Source: Runella slithyformis DSM 19594
GTDB taxonomy: Bacteria; Bacteroidota; Bacteroidia; Cytophagales; Spirosomataceae
DNA length: 64,000 bases
Assembly (NCBI RefSeq): GCF_000218895.1
Contig: NC_015703.1
Coordinates: 1,735,501 to 1,799,500, forward strand
Direction of reading: 5' to 3'
Part shown: positions 1 through 9,079 of the stretch, one piece after another
How the letters are laid out: each line of letters begins with the position of its first letter
How positions within the stretch are numbered: the stretch's first letter is position 1
Program-made: the position numbers and the translations under genes
The notes under the pieces: model-generated
Told to the model about the DNA's origin: nothing
Database searches by the model: none
What the model saw: only the letters and a program-made list of their open reading frames with translations

Positions 1-317
1 ACAGGCTGTTCTATTCCGACTTCCTTCAAAAGGTTTATGATTTGATCACTTACCCCAAAGCGGTGAAGTGAGAGGCTGTGCTGTACGGTAATCCCCGTAT
101 TACGAAAGGCAGTAAAGTCTTTTTCAAAAAACTCAAACATCGCACTTTCAAACTCATCGCGATTATTGATATCAACGACCCGGCCCGTTACGCGTTTGAT
201 CTGAACAGCAAATATTTCACGAGCTTCGCGGTAGATCGTCTCTACCACGCTTTTGTCTAAGAAATTACGAAGGAGCACAAAGCCTTCTTGGCGAAACTGT
301 TCTACTAATGTTGCCAT
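1..317 (-). CDS. PhyH-like dioxygenase, N-terminal part (cut by window edge)
   Basis: The frame opens at an ATG at 317 and runs off the left edge after about 105 codons. The protein begins MATLVEQFRQEGFVLLRNFL, and the EGFVLLRNFLD stretch is typical of the start of phytanoyl-CoA dioxygenase (PhyH) type Fe(II)/2-oxoglutarate oxygenases. The iron-binding residues lie beyond the window, so the family call rests on the N-terminus alone. It is followed upstream on the same strand by polysaccharide-type genes, and PhyH-like proteins are common in such loci, so a sugar- or lipid-modifying role is possible but not shown. Confidence 0.55.
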   Translation of the reverse strand, partial: MATLVEQFRQEGFVLLRNFLDKSVVETIYREAREIFAVQIKRVTGRVVDINNRDEFESAMFEFFEKDFTAFRNTGITVQHSLSLHRFGVSDQIINLLKEVGIEQP

Positions 318-423
318 TTTACTGATTTGTTTGGTTGAACACCCAATTCTAACACACACCTCCTTTTGAAAGAATGACATTGGTCAAAATCAAAAGGTTA
401 ATTACAACAAACGTTCCAAACGT

Positions 424-1359
424 TTACTCTTCCCACACCGCATAGCCAAACCCTGCCGCTCCAAAGCCATTACCATTATAAAGTAAGTACTTCTTCCCAT
501 TGTGTGTATAGTAGTTAGCGTAGTTAATCATTTGATAATCAAAATCATCCGAATTTTCCGATTTATGAATACCTACCAAATGATCCTTACGCTCCCAATG
601 CTCTCCATCCACCGATTCGGCATAGCCGAGCCGATAACTTTGATTGCGATCGGTACGGTAATCGCGGGTATGACGGTACGAATAGTACATTTTATAAAGA
701 CCGTCCTCTTTGAAAACGCTCGGACGGCCTACAGCGTGTAAAAAATCGTCAAAATCAAGCGTAGGTACATCGCTGATATTCCAGTGAATGCCATCATTGG
801 AGGTAGCCGATTGGCAACGATAGTACGGCTCAGGGTAGCCGTGAATGTACTCACACTTATGCCCCGAAATGTACCACATACGCCATGTACCATCCTCTTC
901 ACGCATGACCGAAGGCTGAGCGGCCCAGATTGGGTTCTGAATACTGCGGTCCATGATGGGGCCGACAAACATTTTCGTAAACGTCAGACCTCCGTCATGA
1001 CTCACGGCCAACCCCATCGAAAGCCGATAGGAATTGTACGTTCTGTTCCATCCCGTATAATACAGCCAGAGCTCGCCGTTGGGCATATTGACAAACCACG
1101 CCGGCATTGAGCCGGTTTCATCGTACTCCCCCGGCCCGCCTAATTCAAGCACGGGTTTATCATGTATATATAAAATTTTGGTCGGGTCATCGTAGTCCAC
1201 GTCAATAAAGGTAGGCTGCGAATAGCCTTGGTCATTGCGGGACGAAAAATATACGCGTAAAAACTCAGGGTGTTTGTAGGCAAACGGCACCTGCGCGTGC
1301 GAGCGGCTATGCGCCAACGAGCCGTCAGGTTTATAAATTACTCCTTTTTTTATCCACAT
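424..1359 (-). CDS. Glycosidase-like five-bladed beta-propeller protein
   Basis: This 311-residue protein resembles the GH43/GH32/GH130-type propeller fold. Blade-like units carry Asp-box-like turns, for example SHDGGLTF near residue 125, SNDGIHW near 190 and SVDGEHW near 250, with many aromatic and Trp-Tyr-Tyr motifs such as LWLYYTGWNR. There is no signal peptide, so it should act in the cytoplasm. Proteins like this are often encoded in surface-polysaccharide loci and are annotated as glycosidases with no known substrate. The gene ends a minus-strand run with a methyltransferase 87 bp upstream. Catalytic residues cannot be assigned from sequence alone. Confidence 0.6.
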   Translation of the reverse strand: MWIKKGVIYKPDGSLAHSRSHAQVPFAYKHPEFLRVYFSSRNDQGYSQPTFIDVDYDDPTKILYIHDKPVLELGGPGEYDETGSMPAWFVNMPNGELWLYYTGWNRTYNSYRLSMGLAVSHDGGLTFTKMFVGPIMDRSIQNPIWAAQPSVMREEDGTWRMWYISGHKCEYIHGYPEPYYRCQSATSNDGIHWNISDVPTLDFDDFLHAVGRPSVFKEDGLYKMYYSYRHTRDYRTDRNQSYRLGYAESVDGEHWERKDHLVGIHKSENSDDFDYQMINYANYYTHNGKKYLLYNGNGFGAAGFGYAVWEE

Positions 1360-1378
1360 GATTTTGTCAACATTTGTC

Positions 1379-1435
1379 GTGCTGAAAGCACCTGAAATAC
1401 AACTTATTATGCTAGGCCTTAGACCCTTTCAGGGT
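1379..1435. repeat. Two short stem-loops between minus-strand genes
   Basis: The 87 bp gap between the propeller protein and the methyltransferase holds two small perfect hairpins: GTGCT-GAA-AGCAC at 1379-1391 and ACCCT-TTC-AGGGT at 1423-1435. Neither is followed by a convincing T-tract on the minus strand, so they are not called terminators. They may be part of a dispersed intergenic repeat. Confidence 0.35.
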
Positions 1436-1446
1436 GACAAAAACGA

Positions 1447-2328
1447 TTATTGTCCACTTTTTTCTGCCCTCAGTTTCCAGTTATCTACAAAATCCTTGCC
1501 GGGGATAGGCAATTCTACGTCAATTTCAGGCGCTTTGGCTGCTACGGTGTATTCCATGACGTAGAAACAGTTCCCGAAAATATAGTGCAGTTTAAAATTT
1601 TCGACGGTGGCGGGCAAATCTTCGTACGGTATTTCGGCGCGGAAGAGCGGATTGGCTTTCCACAGAATCTCGTAAGTAGGCTCTTTACGCAACCACGGGG
1701 CCATACTTTCGTCACCAATCACTACTTTACCGCCCACTTTTACCACACGTGTCAATTCAGCAAATGCTCTTTTGCGCTCTGAAAAAGTATTGATCCCTCC
1801 AAAGTGAAATACCGAATCAAAGGTTCCGTCGGCAAAGGGCAGATATGAGCCATTCCCCAGGAAATAATGAACGTTCACTTCTTTCGGTTGAAGTTTTTGC
1901 GTAGCCAGCCGCAGCATATTGGGCGACAGGTCGGAAAGTACGGCCGTACCGCCGGGGCTGATCTGCTCTATAATCAACGCGGAATCTTTGCCCGTTCCGG
2001 CCCCTACTTCGAGCACCGTTTGTCCGGGCTTCAGCCCCATCAAACCAATCATAAATTGACGGGTGGCGGCTTCATCTGAGTGATTAAGGGTTTCAAAAAC
2101 CCATGAAACGCCTCGATCATACCGCTGATAGGCTTGATCATAGAGGTGTTGCTCGCGGGCATCGTCTTCCAACAATTCGCGGGGATGAACCATATCTACA
2201 ATGCCCGAATCCAATACCGGATACGCAGTACCATCGGGAGCAGTAAGAGATAAGCCATTATCGGCAATTTGTAAAGGCTGTCCTGTTTTGGGACAGACCA
2301 GCGATTCCAGGAATTGATTATGTGTCAT
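1447..2328 (-). CDS. Class I SAM-dependent methyltransferase
   Basis: This is a 293-residue protein with an N-terminal Trm112-like strand pattern (LVCPKTGQPL, then YPVLDSGIVDM). A Rossmann methyltransferase domain follows, with the SAM-binding motif VLEVGAGTGKD near residue 105 and a downstream LSPNMLRLA acidic-loop region. Family members methylate small molecules, quinones or sugars. The location among glycosyltransferase and epimerase genes favours a sugar or lipid-linked substrate, but nothing in the sequence fixes it. The N-terminal region keeps only one Cys, so a zinc site like that of true Trm112 is unlikely. Confidence 0.7.
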   Translation of the reverse strand: MTHNQFLESLVCPKTGQPLQIADNGLSLTAPDGTAYPVLDSGIVDMVHPRELLEDDAREQHLYDQAYQRYDRGVSWVFETLNHSDEAATRQFMIGLMGLKPGQTVLEVGAGTGKDSALIIEQISPGGTAVLSDLSPNMLRLATQKLQPKEVNVHYFLGNGSYLPFADGTFDSVFHFGGINTFSERKRAFAELTRVVKVGGKVVIGDESMAPWLRKEPTYEILWKANPLFRAEIPYEDLPATVENFKLHYIFGNCFYVMEYTVAAKAPEIDVELPIPGKDFVDNWKLRAEKSGQ

Positions 2329-2408
2329 TATGTATTTCTATTCAGGATTCAAAATTAACCTAACTTTCAGGAAATTCAGCGTTTTAGCCGTGTTAAACCT
2401 TCTCAAAG

Positions 2409-4013
2409 TTAGTTTTCGGCAATCAGTATATAGACGCGTGTATGTTCTGTTTCGCCTACAAAGCGATAGTTTTTTTCGATAAATTCCTTCAATTCAGGGA
2501 ATGCCTCATGCGCCTGCGAAGCACGATCATTGAGCCATAAACTATTCCCGACGGCATCTACAAACACTTTCGGTCGGTTTTTCCTTAAATCGTTCAAATA
2601 CCGTTCATAGTACTTTTGACGTAACGGATGCGGATAAATACAGCGCTCGGAATGATTTTCTGCCGTACCCTGCGGCATTTGGGTCTCTACATGATAACGG
2701 CACATCCAGCCCCATACGACCAAACGGTCGGTGGGTTGAGCGTGTTTAAGCATTAATTGAGAGACTGAACTCACCGGCACCCGATGGTCAATGCCCGAAA
2801 TGTACGCATTGAGCGGACGATGCCGAGTGCTTTTAAACCCAAAACTGACAAGAAACGGAGCCAACGCTAAAAAGGCTGTAATTGGAACCCTTGCCCCGCT
2901 TTTTTGGAGTTTACTGATAAACAAAGCGGCCAAAAGCGCCAAAGGATAAACACAAAGATTCAGATAATGGCCAAAGTCATTGCCGGTCTTTGTGGCAGCA
3001 TACAATGCAGCCAACAGCCATAACACAATAAATACAGTCAGTCCGTTGGCTTTGAGTACTTGTTTATTTTTTTGAAAAATACTTAGGGCTATTAATAAGA
3101 TCAGGCTTCCTAAATACAGCAGAAAATCAGTGCTCTTGGCAAAGAAAGAGGGAACTCGGACAATGGCATCGATCAACGAACTGCCGCCGGCGTAGATAAG
3201 ATTGCCCAGCACATAATAATCCCACAGATCATCCAATACTCCGAAGGCTCCGGCCAGCGCAATGATACTGACGGGAATTATTAAACTGCCGGCAATCAGT
3301 ACCAAACAGGCTTTCAGAAAATGTTTATGTTGATAAAGAGTTATCACCGCAAAAAGACCGATTACCGCAGCTTGCGGCACTACCTGTATCTTGGCAAAGG
3401 GGTTGAGTCCCAGCAACAATCCGAGAAAAAAAATACCGGCAAATCCATCCTGAGAACCCGCAGCCATTTTTGATACTCTCCACAATGCCGCATTTAACAG
3501 AAAAACCGGTAATTGCTCGCTTGAATAATGGACAAAATCAAGGTCTTGGGTAAAGGAAAGAAAGAATAAGGGGGGCAGCAAGCTGAGCAGGGCCGTGGGC
3601 ACATCAAAGAAGTTTTTGACGCTATGGTAGAAAAAAAACAGGCTGCCGAGAACCCACACCAAGCCCAACAGACGAATAGCGATGTAATCAAAACCCAGCC
3701 CCAAAAAGGCCGGCAGCAACAGCATATAGTTATTGACCGGCCCGATGGTCGTTCCGTCTACAGATTCCCAGTAGATGGGATAGTGTTTCAGCGTAAGAGC
3801 ATGAGCAATCATTTGACTCTCATCCGGATTGATTTCCTGATTGAAAATCACCACCGGCAAACGCATTGCTACCAACAGAGTAGCCCCAAAAGCCAGAATA
3901 ATAGCAGGAAAATATGAAATATTTTTACGAAGAAAAAAAAGCAATACAACTCCAACGGACAATGCATAGCCCAGTGCAAAATAAACTATGGGAAAATCAT
4001 CAAAGCTTATCAC
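2409..4013 (-). CDS. GT-C fold membrane glycosyltransferase (GT39/ArnT-like)
   Basis: The 534-residue protein is mostly hydrophobic, with about ten membrane segments over residues 1-400 and a soluble C-terminal part. The first extracytoplasmic loop carries NPDESQMIAHAL near residue 60, the acidic DE motif at which GT39/GT-C enzymes bind the lipid-phosphate sugar. Such enzymes transfer sugars from polyprenyl phosphate donors on the outer face of the inner membrane. The upstream GT2 gene at 4051-4992 looks like a polyprenyl-phosphate sugar synthase and could make its donor. The substrate is unknown. Confidence 0.65.
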   Translation of the reverse strand: MISFDDFPIVYFALGYALSVGVVLLFFLRKNISYFPAIILAFGATLLVAMRLPVVIFNQEINPDESQMIAHALTLKHYPIYWESVDGTTIGPVNNYMLLLPAFLGLGFDYIAIRLLGLVWVLGSLFFFYHSVKNFFDVPTALLSLLPPLFFLSFTQDLDFVHYSSEQLPVFLLNAALWRVSKMAAGSQDGFAGIFFLGLLLGLNPFAKIQVVPQAAVIGLFAVITLYQHKHFLKACLVLIAGSLIIPVSIIALAGAFGVLDDLWDYYVLGNLIYAGGSSLIDAIVRVPSFFAKSTDFLLYLGSLILLIALSIFQKNKQVLKANGLTVFIVLWLLAALYAATKTGNDFGHYLNLCVYPLALLAALFISKLQKSGARVPITAFLALAPFLVSFGFKSTRHRPLNAYISGIDHRVPVSSVSQLMLKHAQPTDRLVVWGWMCRYHVETQMPQGTAENHSERCIYPHPLRQKYYERYLNDLRKNRPKVFVDAVGNSLWLNDRASQAHEAFPELKEFIEKNYRFVGETEHTRVYILIAEN

Positions 4014-4050
4014 TTACTGTTCGGTCCGGTTATGATTTGTATTAATTTGT

Positions 4051-4992
4051 TTACAACTCCTCTACTTTCTCAATAAAGTCACGGTATTGGAGTACGGGAA
4101 TAAATTGCTGTTGGGTACGGTATTGCAGTACCATAAAAACCAAAAATAATGAAATCAAAAACGACTGCAATACTACAATCAGCAATGCAGAACTTAAAGT
4201 AGAAGCCCACCCGGGAGAGGCATCATTTCTCCATTTCAAAAATAAGACTACAAAAATGATAAATAATGCAACCAACGACATCCCGATGGAGAATATCAAT
4301 ATTCGTACCGCCGCTATGTCGATCAAAACTGACACTGTACTTAATCCATGCAGTACCAACGATACAAAATTCATTTTGCTTTCGCCGGCCAGCCGTTTTC
4401 TGCGCTCTGTGGGTATCGCCTCATAGGGAATTTTTGAACGGATTACCCCCCCCGAAAAATTATTCCAAATTTCGGAGACCCGCACCAGGTTTTGTAAACG
4501 GCGCTGCGGAATGAGTGAAAAATTGCCAAACGTGATTACCTTGCCCGTTAGCTGCCGGAAAATAAACTTATATATCCCATAAAAAAACCGAAATACAAAG
4601 CTCTCCTGACGCTTTGTTCTTTGGGCAAAAATGACCTTATCGGGCCATTTCTCTGAGGCAGCTACCAAACTATTGATATCTTGGGGAGCATCCTCACCAT
4701 CGGCGTCCATGACAATGACCTTTTCACAGACCAGCTCTCTGGCAATGTACGAAAGTCCGATGGCAATGGCCCGTTGGTGGCCCAAATTGCGGTACAATCG
4801 CACAATTTGTACTCTTTTCCCGCCAAAGGGTGTTAGGTTATCTATCTCTTGGCTCGAACAGTCATCTACTATAACCAAAGACGTAGCAGCCAGTGTATTG
4901 GTCGCTACGTCTTGATTAATGCGTTGGATAAGCAGATTCAGCGCCTCCCAATCGTTGTATTGCGGTATAAGTATGACGTATTCAGAAGTCAT
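4051..4992 (-). CDS. GT2 glycosyltransferase, polyprenyl-phosphate sugar synthase type
   Basis: This 313-residue protein has a GT-A domain (YVILIPQYNDWEAL at the start, VIVDDCSSQ near residue 42, VIVMDADGEDAPQDI near 95) followed by two hydrophobic segments at about 232-255 and 270-293. This is the GtrB/DPM1-like arrangement, in which the enzyme charges polyprenyl phosphate with a sugar on the cytoplasmic side. It lies 37 bp upstream of the GT-C gene on the same strand, consistent with a donor-making and donor-using pair. Confidence 0.7.
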   Translation of the reverse strand: MTSEYVILIPQYNDWEALNLLIQRINQDVATNTLAATSLVIVDDCSSQEIDNLTPFGGKRVQIVRLYRNLGHQRAIAIGLSYIARELVCEKVIVMDADGEDAPQDINSLVAASEKWPDKVIFAQRTKRQESFVFRFFYGIYKFIFRQLTGKVITFGNFSLIPQRRLQNLVRVSEIWNNFSGGVIRSKIPYEAIPTERRKRLAGESKMNFVSLVLHGLSTVSVLIDIAAVRILIFSIGMSLVALFIIFVVLFLKWRNDASPGWASTLSSALLIVVLQSFLISLFLVFMVLQYRTQQQFIPVLQYRDFIEKVEEL

Positions 4993-5063
4993 TTGATTGA
5001 TGATCAGTTATTGGTTTTCTGTGTATCCGAACAAAAAAACAGGGAACGGATAACGATAAACCA

Positions 5064-5095
5064 CAACGGCGGTCCGTCGCAACGGTGGTCCGTCA
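5064..5095. repeat. Two tandem copies of a 16 bp unit
   Basis: CAACGGCGGTCCGTCG at 5064-5079 is followed directly by CAACGGTGGTCCGTCA at 5080-5095, with 14 of 16 bases the same. The pair lies in the 110 bp gap between the epimerase and GT2 genes, just downstream of the epimerase stop codon. Function unknown. Confidence 0.6.
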
Positions 5096-5102
5096 ATAAC
5101 AG

Positions 5103-6176
5103 TTACACAGATAATGCCAAGCGTGCGGCAATTCCGTCATGAATTTGAACCAAGGTTTGTTCAAGATTGTAAGACCAATCCCAACCGGGATAATGACTCT
5201 TAAATTTGGTCAGATCGCTCACATACCAAATATGGTCACCGATACGGTTGGTTTCTGAATAATGATACGTTAATTTCTTTCCGGCAATTTTCTCACAAAA
5301 GGCAATAGCCTCCAGCATTGAGCAGTTGGCATGGCGCCCGCCACCGGCATTGTATGCTTCGCCCGGGCGTGGGTTCAGGTAGAAATGCCAGAACATATTT
5401 ACCAGGTCATAGCTATGGATATTGTCGCGGACCTGCTTTCCTTTATAGCCAAAAATAGTATACGGATTTCCCGTAATGGCACACTTCATAAGATACGCCA
5501 AAAACCCGTGCAGCTGAGCGCCTGAGTGATTGGGGCCCGTTAAACAGCCGCCACGAAATACTCCCACTTTCATGCCGAAATAACGACCATATTCCTGACA
5601 CATAATATCAGCCGCCACTTTAGAGGCGCCAAAAATAGAGTGCTTCGTATGGTCAAGGCTGTGGTGCTCATCAATTCCATTCTTGTAGTAGACATGGTCT
5701 TCCGAAATTTCCCAACGGGTTTCCAATTCTACCAACGGCAGATAATTAGGATTATCACCGTATACTTTATTGGTAGAAGTAAAGATAAACACGGCCTCCG
5801 GGCTATGCAGGCGGGTCATTTCAAGCATATTGAGGGTACCAACGGCATTTACCCCAAAATCAGTAAAAGGCTCACGGGCAGCCCAATCGTGACTGGGCTG
5901 TGCAGCGGCGTGAACAATAAGTTTAATATCAGTACCATATTCTTTAAAAATGGGCTCCAATTGGCTCACTTCGCGGATATCAGCGCTATAATGTTTATAG
6001 TTGGAAAAACCTTCCTGAAGGCGGTTACGGTTCCATTCGGTATTTCCGTCCTGTCCAAAAAAATATTGGCGCAAATTGTTATCTACCCCAATCACGAGGT
6101 CAAATTTATCAGCAAAAAAAGCGACAGATTCGCTCCCAATCAATCCGGCTGAACCGGTGACAAGTGCAATATTCAT
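5103..6176 (-). CDS. NAD-dependent sugar-nucleotide epimerase, CDP-tyvelose epimerase-like
   Basis: This is a 357-residue extended SDR protein. It has the NAD-binding GSAGLIGS at residues 8-15, [10 protein letters not shown] near 132-141 and [10 protein letters not shown] in the C-terminal half, all of which recall CDP-paratose 2-epimerase (RfbE). The usual catalytic YxxxK is changed: the sequence reads SIFGASK, with Phe at about 182 where Tyr is expected and Lys at 186. The nucleotide-sugar product therefore cannot be named. It heads the 6176-4051 minus-strand run and fits a sugar precursor role for the local polysaccharide. Confidence 0.65.
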   Translation of the reverse strand: MNIALVTGSAGLIGSESVAFFADKFDLVIGVDNNLRQYFFGQDGNTEWNRNRLQEGFSNYKHYSADIREVSQLEPIFKEYGTDIKLIVHAAAQPSHDWAAREPFTDFGVNAVGTLNMLEMTRLHSPEAVFIFTSTNKVYGDNPNYLPLVELETRWEISEDHVYYKNGIDEHHSLDHTKHSIFGASKVAADIMCQEYGRYFGMKVGVFRGGCLTGPNHSGAQLHGFLAYLMKCAITGNPYTIFGYKGKQVRDNIHSYDLVNMFWHFYLNPRPGEAYNAGGGRHANCSMLEAIAFCEKIAGKKLTYHYSETNRIGDHIWYVSDLTKFKSHYPGWDWSYNLEQTLVQIHDGIAARLALSV

Positions 6177-6336
6177 ACAAAAATCGTCTTTTTGAAGTGT
6201 GATTAATATTGGAAAATTTCTATTTTTTATACTTCCGTGGCGTAAAATAAGTCAAAAAAGTTCAATCAGCCTAATCCGCAAAATAAGTGATTAATTTACT
6301 GAAAGGTTTTTAAACGGCCGTAATTAAAGTGCTAAA

Positions 6337-7371
6337 TCAATCTTCTTTGTCTAATTTAAACGTAAACGTGGTTCCTTTTTCCAGCTTACTTGTAACGGTA
6401 ATTTTAGAACCATGGGCATTAATTATATGCTTTACGATGGCCAAACCAAGGCCGGTCCCCCCTTTTTCTTTGGAGCGGCTTTTGTCTACCCGATAAAAGC
6501 GCTCAAATATCCGCGACAAATGTTCCGGTGGTATTCCGGGACCGTTATCGCGTACCGTTATGAAAAAATGTTTTTTATCTTCCTCAAAATGTACAATTAC
6601 CTTGCCATTATCATTTCCGTACTTTATGGCATTTTCAATGAGATTTGTCATCACCTGACTGATACGTTGCGGGTCAGCCTTTACCCAAACGTGCAGCATT
6701 CGGTCGGGTTTTATTTTGAGGGTTGTGCCCCGTTGGGCGGCCTTGGTTTCAAGTTGCTCACATACTTCCAGTGTGATCAGGCGCAGATCCACTCGCTCTT
6801 TGTGCATCCTGATCTCGCCCGTTTCCATCTGTGAAAGCGCGACGAGATCTTTCACCAGAGCATCCAGGCCATCCAAACTTTTAGCCGCTTTCTTAAGAAA
6901 CTTATCACGCACTTTTTCATCGTCCATGGCTCCGTCCAGTAAAGTATGAATGAAGCCCTGCGCAGCAAAAATGGGTGTTTTTAACTCATGCGAGACATCC
7001 GCCAGAAATTCCCTTCGAAAAACCTCCATTTTTTTTAATTCATCAATTTCCTGCTGTTTTCTGGCTACATAGACAAAAATTTCCTGGTTCAGCTTTTTGA
7101 GCGGATTAGGATCACTGATGATGGCGTTGCGCGGAAAACTGAAATCTTTCAGCTTCAGGCGCTGAATGGTCTGGTGCATCTTGGTCACTTCCCGGTACAC
7201 CAAAATCTCAATGGTGTACAAAATCATAAAAAAAGAGCCAAAAAAGCCCGCTACCCCCACCACAAAAAGCATACCCAAGGTCGAATCGTTAACAAACGAA
7301 AGAAAGGTAACGGTAATGGCCGATATGGCCAGGGCCAGCAGAAAAGCGATAATACGCGGATTGATACGCAT
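6337..7371 (-). CDS. Membrane sensor histidine kinase, PhoR-like
   Basis: This 344-residue protein has two membrane segments (about 8-26 and 33-55) with almost no periplasmic domain and a short linker. A HisKA domain follows with FLADVSHELKTP (phospho-accepting His at about 128), then a HATPase domain with NLIENAIKYGND (N box), RDNGPGIPPE (G1) and GGTGLGLAIVKHI (G2). No response regulator gene is adjacent, so it is an orphan here. The near absence of a sensor loop suggests it senses through its membrane part or a partner protein, as PhoR often does. Confidence 0.85.
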   Translation of the reverse strand: MRINPRIIAFLLALAISAITVTFLSFVNDSTLGMLFVVGVAGFFGSFFMILYTIEILVYREVTKMHQTIQRLKLKDFSFPRNAIISDPNPLKKLNQEIFVYVARKQQEIDELKKMEVFRREFLADVSHELKTPIFAAQGFIHTLLDGAMDDEKVRDKFLKKAAKSLDGLDALVKDLVALSQMETGEIRMHKERVDLRLITLEVCEQLETKAAQRGTTLKIKPDRMLHVWVKADPQRISQVMTNLIENAIKYGNDNGKVIVHFEEDKKHFFITVRDNGPGIPPEHLSRIFERFYRVDKSRSKEKGGTGLGLAIVKHIINAHGSKITVTSKLEKGTTFTFKLDKED

Positions 7372-7393
7372 AACACATAGGGGATTGCCACAG

Positions 7394-7401
7394 CAAAGGT
7401 A
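7394..7401 (-). promoter_or_regulatory. Probable -7 element of the kinase promoter
   Basis: On the minus strand the sequence reads TACCTTTG, an exact match to the Bacteroidota TAnnTTTG element, 22 bp before the kinase start codon. The -33 region has no clear TTG, so only the -7 box is called. Confidence 0.5.
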
Positions 7402-7435
7402 GATAAATATTTTTGTTGAAATTTTAAGAAATTAT

Positions 7436-7466
7436 TTTGTCTTCTGCTTGACTATCTGTAACTTTG
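7436..7466 (+). promoter_or_regulatory. Bacteroidota sigma-A-type promoter for rpmG
   Basis: TTTG at 7436-7439 is followed after exactly 19 bp by TAACTTTG at 7459-7466, matching the Bacteroidota -33/-7 consensus (TTTG, TAnnTTTG). Transcription should begin around 7470-7474 and read into rpmG, whose start codon is at 7496. This is the best promoter in the window and supports the phylum assignment. Confidence 0.75.
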
Positions 7467-7495
7467 CACTCCGTTTTGAAATTTGACGTAAAGCA

Positions 7496-7678
7496 ATGGC
7501 AAAGAAAGGTAACAGAATACAAGTAATTTTGGAATGCACGGCGCAGAAGGAATCGGGCGTTCCGGGGATGTCACGTTACATCACGACTAAGAACCGCAAA
7601 AATACGCCCGGTCGTATGGAGCTTAAGAAATACAATCCGTATTTGAAAAAAGTAACGGTTCACAAAGAAATTAAATAA
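7496..7678 (+). CDS. rpmG: Ribosomal protein L33
   Basis: The 60-residue basic protein [14 protein letters not shown]...[17 protein letters not shown] shows the standard L33 pattern and length. It is part of the large ribosomal subunit. It lies 84 bp before a DUF4295 gene and is followed by ftsY, the usual Bacteroidota order. The L28 gene (rpmB) that usually precedes it in this phylum is absent; the upstream neighbour is a divergent kinase gene, and rpmG has its own promoter. Confidence 0.95.
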   Translation: MAKKGNRIQVILECTAQKESGVPGMSRYITTKNRKNTPGRMELKKYNPYLKKVTVHKEIK

Positions 7679-7698
7679 TTCGTTATTTGTTTATCGTT

Positions 7699-7747
7699 AA
7701 TGGTTAATTGGTACTGTTAAACGATTGACTGTTAACAATTAACCATT
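7699..7747. repeat. 12 bp inverted repeat between rpmG and the DUF4295 gene
   Basis: AATGGTTAATTG (7699-7710) pairs perfectly with CAATTAACCATT (7736-7747) across a 25 bp loop. It lies in the leader of the DUF4295 gene, 15 bp before its start codon. There is no T-tract, so it is not a standard terminator. It may be an RNA-processing or translational control hairpin, or a dispersed repeat. Confidence 0.6.
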
Positions 7748-7762
7748 TTAATTCATACAACA

Positions 7763-7915
7763 ATGGCAAAGAAAGTAGTTGCAACCCTGAAAAAAGAAGG
7801 TGGTAAGACTTACGCCAAAGTGATTCAAGCAATTAAATCACCAAAGACGGGCGCTTACACATTTAAGGAGGTCATCGTTCCTACCGACGAAGTACAGGCT
7901 GCGTTGAAAAACTAA
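7763..7915 (+). CDS. DUF4295 family small basic protein
   Basis: A 50-residue reading frame starts at the ATG at 7763 and ends with TAA at 7913-7915. It begins MAKKVVATLKKEGGKTYAKV and contains ITSPK-like IKSPKTGAYTFKE. This matches the small Bacteroidota DUF4295 family always found beside L33 and FtsY. Its size, charge and neighbours suggest a ribosome-associated protein, but the function is not known. It is too short for ordinary ORF calling. Confidence 0.85.
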   Translation: MAKKVVATLKKEGGKTYAKVIQAIKSPKTGAYTFKEVIVPTDEVQAALKN

Positions 7916-8101
7916 TCCGCAACCTCTGTTACCATAACGATATTTGCGAAAGTCCCGATAAGGGACTTTTTTTGTTTTTATATTTGTGCATTATCTATTT
8001 GTGTGTTCGTCGGCAGCATCATTCACAGAATGAATTTATTCTGCTTATTGTTGCTGACCGTAAACTATAAACTGCCGCACGAGCGGCCCCGCTACTGTAC
8101 T

Positions 8102-9058
8102 ATGGGTTTATTTGATTTCTTCTCTAAAGAGAAAAAAGAATCGCTTGATAAAGGGCTGGAAAAATCAAAAGAAAGTATTTTCGGAAAGATCAGCCGGGCA
8201 ATTGTAGGAAAATCTACCGTTGATGAGGATGTATTGGATGAACTGGAAGATATTTTGATCAGTTCTGACGTGGGGGTGGGTACAACGGTGAAGATCATTA
8301 AACGAATAGAAGAGCGCGTTGCGCGTGATAAATATACCGGCACTTCAGAACTGGACAGCATCCTGCGCGACGAAATCGCTACGTTGCTGACGGAAAATAA
8401 ATCACTGGATTTTAAAGACAGTTTTGAAACCGAGAATCTGCCCAAACCGTATGTCATCATGGTTGTAGGGGTAAACGGTGCCGGCAAGACCACCACCATC
8501 GGAAAGCTCGCTCACCAGTTTACAAAACGCGGTAAAAAGGTCGTACTGGGCGCGGGAGATACTTTTCGGGCCGCTGCCGTTGACCAGCTCAAAACCTGGG
8601 GTACACGGGCAGGCGTAGTGGTCATTGACCACGGCATGAACACCGACCCTGCCGCCGTAGCGCACGATGCGGTCAAAAAAGGTGTGGAAATGAACGCTGA
8701 TGTGGTCATTATTGATACCGCCGGGCGTCTGCATACCAAGGTCAACCTGATGAATGAGTTGTCAAAAATCAAACGCGTCATGCAGAAATTTCTGCCCGAT
8801 GCCCCTCATGAAGTTCTTTTAGTGCTGGATGGAAGTACCGGACAAAATGCCGTTATTCAGGCCCGTGAGTTCACCAAAGCCACCGATGTAACGGCCTTAG
8901 CCATTACCAAATTAGATGGAACTGCGAAAGGCGGCGTCGTGATCGGCATCTCCGACGAGTTCAAAATTCCTGTTAAATACATCGGAGTAGGTGAAAAGAT
9001 GGATGATTTACAGGTCTTTGACCGCGCTCAATTTGTGGATTCTTTGTTTAAGAAATAA
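8102..9058 (+). CDS. ftsY: Signal recognition particle receptor FtsY
   Basis: The 318-residue protein starts [15 protein letters not shown]. An upstream in-frame ATG at 8003 adds 33 residues that match no family and was rejected. The N domain is followed by the GTPase G domain with [10 protein letters not shown] (about 123-132), [25 protein letters not shown] and [10 protein letters not shown]. FtsY docks ribosome-SRP complexes at the inner membrane for co-translational insertion. It is the last gene of the rpmG-DUF4295-ftsY operon and ends before a strong terminator. Confidence 0.95.
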   Translation: MGLFDFFSKEKKESLDKGLEKSKESIFGKISRAIVGKSTVDEDVLDELEDILISSDVGVGTTVKIIKRIEERVARDKYTGTSELDSILRDEIATLLTENKSLDFKDSFETENLPKPYVIMVVGVNGAGKTTTIGKLAHQFTKRGKKVVLGAGDTFRAAAVDQLKTWGTRAGVVVIDHGMNTDPAAVAHDAVKKGVEMNADVVIIDTAGRLHTKVNLMNELSKIKRVMQKFLPDAPHEVLLVLDGSTGQNAVIQAREFTKATDVTALAITKLDGTAKGGVVIGISDEFKIPVKYIGVGEKMDDLQVFDRAQFVDSLFKK

Positions 9059-9079
9059 GCGATCACATTCGATACTTTT

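Noticed and set aside
502-741. Plus-strand frames across 424-6176
   Set aside because: They lie opposite well-supported minus-strand genes and have no family resemblance.
8003-8101. Upstream in-frame extension of ftsY
   Set aside because: The extra 33 residues match no FtsY N-terminus, while [13 protein letters not shown] at 8102 is the normal start.
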